From: Chloroflexota bacterium
Lineage (GTDB): Bacteria; Chloroflexota; Dehalococcoidia; Lucifugimonadales; Lucifugimonadaceae
Direction of reading: 5' to 3'
DNA: 9,713 bases
NCBI GenBank assembly: GCA_002712125.1
Contig: PASL01000012.1
Location: forward strand, 40,395 to 50,107
The notes under the pieces are model-generated. The model made no database searches and had not been told where the DNA came from. It saw only the letters and a program-made list of their open reading frames with translations. The position numbers and the translations under genes are program-made. The number at the start of each line of letters is the position of its first letter. Positions within the stretch are counted from its first letter, which is position 1. Positions 7,251 through 9,713 of the stretch are shown here, one piece after another.

Positions 7251-8111
7251 GTATATGATGTTATTAGATATGTACTTAACAATTTTTTTATTTCCGGATA
7301 AGATAAGTCCTTTCCAGTTTTGTATAGAACTATAAGTATCCTCGTCATTTAAGTAGCCCTTTGACCAACCTTGAAAGTTTATGAACCTATTTTCTTCTTC
7401 AGAATACTTCATAACGCTTCCTCCAGCTTCTTTTATTAATAGTATTCCTGCTGCGAAATCCCAACTATTAGCATAGCCGCTAATTGCGTATTGCATTTGA
7501 TTATTAGCTACCAGAAAAAGTTCATAACATGTACTGCCTAGATTTCTAATTTCTCCCAAATTCCCAATTAATTTGTCAGATAACATAAATTTGTTTTTTA
7601 ACCATTTTGGATTTCCTGATAATATACCTTTTTTGGGTAATTCAAAACTATGATTTATATTTATTTTTTTATCATTTATCCAGGTACCTTGACCTTTTAT
7701 TGCAAACATAATAGTTTTTTTATCCTTAATACTTGGTATTGTTATAGATGATGCAACAGGGGTACCTTTATATAAAATTGCTATTGATATTGCAAATATT
7801 GGTAGTTTATTAACATAATTAGTTGTTCCGTCTATTGGGTCTACAATCCACATCCAATCTTTTGCAATTTTAGAATTATAATTAGATTCTTCTTCACCGA
7901 GTAAAACATGATCTGGAAAATGTTTTATCATTACTTTATATACTATTTCTTGACTTTTTTTATCTATACTAGTTACTAAATTTTCTCCCTCAATAATTCC
8001 CTTGTTAAACACATCAAAATCTCCTTCGAAATTCTTTATAACGAATTCGCTTGCAGCGTTTGATGCCTCATGTAATGCATTTTTTAGTTTTTTTATTAAA
8101 GATTTGTCCAT
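7242..8111 (-). CDS. Inositol-monophosphatase-family phosphatase
   Basis: Mg-dependent sugar- or polyol-phosphate phosphatase of the IMPase/SuhB superfamily. The 289 residues contain ENLVTSIDKKSQE (43-55), the GEEES metal ligand segment (72-76, E73), the signature WIVDPIDGTTNYVNKLP (88-104, with D91, D94 and T96), the RNLGSTCYELFLVA core helix (189-202) and SWDFAAGILLIKEAGG (216-231, with D218). All expected catalytic acids are present and length is near the family's usual 260-280. The substrate cannot be decided: inositol-1-phosphate, histidinol phosphate, fructose-1,6-bisphosphate or PAP are all known in the superfamily. The ATG at 8111 lacks a Shine-Dalgarno. It is probably the first gene of the minus-strand unit that continues into cimA and the hydratase gene, and is divergent from htpX. 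Confidence 0.92.
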   Translation of the reverse strand: MDKSLIKKLKNALHEASNAASEFVIKNFEGDFDVFNKGIIEGENLVTSIDKKSQEIVYKVMIKHFPDHVLLGEEESNYNSKIAKDWMWIVDPIDGTTNYVNKLPIFAISIAILYKGTPVASSITIPSIKDKKTIMFAIKGQGTWINDKKININHSFELPKKGILSGNPKWLKNKFMLSDKLIGNLGEIRNLGSTCYELFLVANNQMQYAISGYANSWDFAAGILLIKEAGGSVMKYSEEENRFINFQGWSKGYLNDEDTYSSIQNWKGLILSGNKKIVKYISNNIIYNY

Positions 8112-8182
8112 TGTTGGAGTATTAAAAATGTAAAAATAATAAGATTAATATTATAATTATAATAACTATAAAGGAACCTTGT
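8112..8182. promoter_or_regulatory. Divergent promoter region between phosphatase gene and htpX
   Basis: 71-bp gap serving two divergent genes. It contains two perfect TATAAT hexamers on the plus strand (8152-8157 and 8158-8163) and one on the minus strand (8150-8155), sharing a 12-bp palindrome TTATAATTATAA at 8151-8162. No good -35 hexamer is found at 17 bp for either direction. The plus-strand hexamers lie about 20-30 bp before the htpX start, which would give a very short leader. Confidence 0.5.
8171..8175 (+). promoter_or_regulatory. Ribosome binding site of htpX
   Basis: AAGGA with a 7-base spacer to the ATG at 8183; a clear Shine-Dalgarno that supports this start. Confidence 0.7.
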
Positions 8183-9088
8183 ATGAATTCTAACCCAGTT
8201 ACTAAATTTCATAAAGACAAAAGTTTAATTCTCAGAATGTATTTTACGATATTTATGCTAGGAATTTTATACGCAATTTTTTCCCTTTTCCTACTTGCTA
8301 GTGGCGTTCCTGTAACTTTTATTGTTCTAATTGTAGGGGTAATGGTGGTTTTTCAATATTACACCTCTGATAAGCTCATTTTAAAAAGTACCGGTGCTAA
8401 AATCATTGATGAGAAATCAGATCCAGCTCTTTTCAACATTGTTCGAAACTTAGCAAATAATTATGATATGCCTATGCCTAAGGTTGCAGTTATTAAATCT
8501 AACGTTCCAAATGCTTTTGCGACAGGAAGAAATCCTGATAATTCTGTTGTGGCAATTACAACCGGGATCAGAGAAAGATTAACTGAATTAGAGCTTAGAG
8601 CTGTTCTTGGCCATGAATTAGCTCATGTTGCTAATCAAGATATGAAAATATTAGCTATTGCTAATTTCTTGACAACTATAACTAGTTTCTTAATGACAAT
8701 GTTTTTTTGGAATATGATGTTTGGAGGAATGGGAAGAAATAGGAATAATGGGTCAGGTGGAATCATGGTAGTTTATTTGGTTACAATCCTTGTTTATTTT
8801 ATAGGTCAACTTCTTGTTTTAGCACTTACACGTCATAGGGAATATGGAGCAGATCACACTGGAGCTGAAATAACTGGTGACCCTGAATCATTAGCAAGTG
8901 CTCTTGAAAAAATCAGTGGCTCACTTGCTAGAATTCCAGACCAAGATCTTAGAAAATTACAAACAGCCAATGCCTTTCTAATAATACCCTCAGCTTTAAA
9001 AGGTGAAGGTTCGATGAATCTTTTTTCTACTCATCCACCTATTGAAGAGAGAGTAAAAAGGCTAAGAAACTTAAAACACAGGTTTTAG
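8183..9088 (+). CDS. htpX: Membrane zinc metalloprotease HtpX (peptidase M48)
   Basis: Integral inner-membrane protease that degrades misfolded membrane proteins. The 301 residues begin with two hydrophobic segments (about 18-40 and 43-60), followed by the M48 domain: KVAVIKSNVPNAFATGRNP (100-118), AITTGIRERLTELELRAVL (124-142), the zinc motif HELAH (H144, E145, H148), two further hydrophobic stretches (about 155-180 and 192-215) and REYGADHTGAEITGDP (219-234), where E220 is the third zinc ligand. The closing FSTHPPIEERVKRL (281-294) is diagnostic for HtpX. A glycine- and asparagine-rich loop (181-193) joins the two later membrane segments. By family, the catalytic domain faces the cytoplasm. 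The downstream pspAB starts one base after the stop, so the two genes are almost surely cotranscribed and perhaps translationally coupled. Confidence 0.97.
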   Translation: MNSNPVTKFHKDKSLILRMYFTIFMLGILYAIFSLFLLASGVPVTFIVLIVGVMVVFQYYTSDKLILKSTGAKIIDEKSDPALFNIVRNLANNYDMPMPKVAVIKSNVPNAFATGRNPDNSVVAITTGIRERLTELELRAVLGHELAHVANQDMKILAIANFLTTITSFLMTMFFWNMMFGGMGRNRNNGSGGIMVVYLVTILVYFIGQLLVLALTRHREYGADHTGAEITGDPESLASALEKISGSLARIPDQDLRKLQTANAFLIIPSALKGEGSMNLFSTHPPIEERVKRLRNLKHRF

Positions 9089-9089
9089 G

Positions 9090-9701
9090 TTGATAAATAA
9101 AATATTACATATCTTCAAAGGTTCAAAGAAGAATCTTAACGATTGGGAAGTTTTGTTTACTTTAGATAAAGCATACAAAGAACTTTATCGTAGAGGAGAA
9201 ATTTCAGCTGCTAGAAAAGCTGGAGTTATTTTTCACCCTGATGATAAAAATACATTTCTTTTAAATTTAAAGAAAGAGCTTAATACGGTCTTGTATACTG
9301 GTGAAGGCTCTACAAAAACCTCGTTTAATATCTTGGATGATTCTCATTCCACAAAATGGATAGTATTAGAAGATGGGCAGTTCTATGATTTGCTTTCAAG
9401 CGTATTTACTGTAGGAAACGCAATTAATAGTAACGGTGGAGGTGAAAATATCATAGGCCTAGTTTTTGAATTTTTTTTCACTGATAAACAAAAATCTCAA
9501 GAAAATATTGAAACAACTAAAGTTTATTTGATTTATAGGTATGACCTAAAGGCTTTCTATCCATTTGTGCCTACTGGAGATACTAAAGGTGAAAGAAATA
9601 GAATTGTTGAAAATAGATTGGGTTATGCCTTGAAAAATTATGGAATAATCATTGAACCAAGTCTAGAAAAATGGCTTGGATTATGGGGGATTCCTTTTTA
9701 G
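9090..9701 (+). CDS. pspAB: PspAB-like protein (PspA-associated, partner of htpX)
   Basis: Small soluble protein of unknown biochemical role that is usually encoded beside htpX and sometimes pspA/pspAA in Actinobacteria and Chloroflexota; recognised here from memory of the family pattern. The 203 residues show NLNDWEVLFTLDKAY (15-29), AARKAGVIF (40-48), TKWIVLEDGQFYDLLSSVFTV (88-108), YLIYRYDLKAFYPFVP (146-161), RNRIVENRLGYAL (169-181) and a closing EPSLEKWLGLWGIP (189-202). These correspond to the family's NLDALF, AGVCF, YLVY-YKRG-FYPFAP and LSRWFPLW segments. No signal peptide or membrane segment is seen. The start is TTG, one base after the htpX stop; an in-frame stop at 9072 leaves no better upstream start, and the distance to the NLD-like motif fits the family. 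Function is inferred as a membrane-stress accessory to HtpX. The family assignment should be confirmed by a profile search. Confidence 0.8.
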   Translation: MINKILHIFKGSKKNLNDWEVLFTLDKAYKELYRRGEISAARKAGVIFHPDDKNTFLLNLKKELNTVLYTGEGSTKTSFNILDDSHSTKWIVLEDGQFYDLLSSVFTVGNAINSNGGGENIIGLVFEFFFTDKQKSQENIETTKVYLIYRYDLKAFYPFVPTGDTKGERNRIVENRLGYALKNYGIIIEPSLEKWLGLWGIPF

Positions 9702-9703
9702 AT

Positions 9704-9713
9704 ATGGCAAATG
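9704..9713 (+). CDS. Possible start of a next gene, cut by window edge
   Basis: ATGGCAAATG follows 2 bases after the pspAB stop and would encode Met-Ala-Asn before the sequence ends. The tight spacing matches the htpX-pspAB junction, but only ten bases are visible and no Shine-Dalgarno lies at proper distance, so this is only a candidate. Confidence 0.25.

Noticed and set aside
1..9713. CRISPR array, defence system, mobile element or tRNA
   Set aside because: No regularly spaced repeats, transposase, integrase, toxin-antitoxin pair or tRNA-like fold was seen; almost every base is covered by recognisable housekeeping or catabolic genes.

Overview
The window reads as gene-dense chromosomal DNA from a low-GC bacterium (about one third G+C by eye). 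It carries seven complete genes and one gene cut by the left edge. Only two gaps are long enough to look regulatory, at 2271-2395 and 8112-8182; nowhere is there a gene-free stretch of 300 bases. I see no RNA gene, insertion sequence, CRISPR array, phage gene or attachment site. The htpX-pspAB pair, a penicillin-acylase-type hydrolase and a galactonate-dehydratase-like enolase-superfamily enzyme would fit a free-living, possibly marine member of Chloroflexota (SAR202-like) or a related actinobacterial-type lineage. That placement is inference from gene content and base composition only.

Layout: 1-1074 (+) is leuB (3-isopropylmalate dehydrogenase), lacking roughly its first ten residues. It converges on a mandelate racemase/galactonate dehydratase-family gene at 1077-2270 (-). 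That gene is divergent, across a 125-bp control region with a 14-bp direct repeat, from a 777-residue penicillin-acylase-family Ntn-hydrolase at 2396-4729 (+). The acylase gene overlaps tail to tail by 8 bp with the last gene of a minus-strand cluster. Read in transcription order, that cluster is an inositol-monophosphatase-family phosphatase (8111-7242), (R)-citramalate synthase cimA (7155-5533, TTG start) and a 2-keto-4-pentenoate-hydratase-family protein (5513-4722). Divergent from the phosphatase, htpX (8183-9088, +) is followed one base after its stop by pspAB (9090-9701, TTG start). A further gene may begin at 9704.

How the genes fit together: CimA makes citramalate from pyruvate and acetyl-CoA. 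LeuCD (not seen here) and LeuB would take this to 2-oxobutyrate for isoleucine, so the window holds two of the enzymes of the threonine-independent route, though in separate transcription units. The enolase-superfamily enzyme, the acylase and the hydratase look like catabolic enzymes for sugar acids, amides and 2-oxoacids; their substrates cannot be read from sequence. HtpX and PspAB form a membrane-stress module related to the phage-shock-protein system.

I did not find a convincing wholly undescribed system. The points most worth a second look are the acylase/dehydratase divergent pair with its repeat, the acylase with no signal peptide, the HtpX-PspAB pair without visible PspA, and the pairing of cimA with a hydratase whose downstream products include pyruvate.
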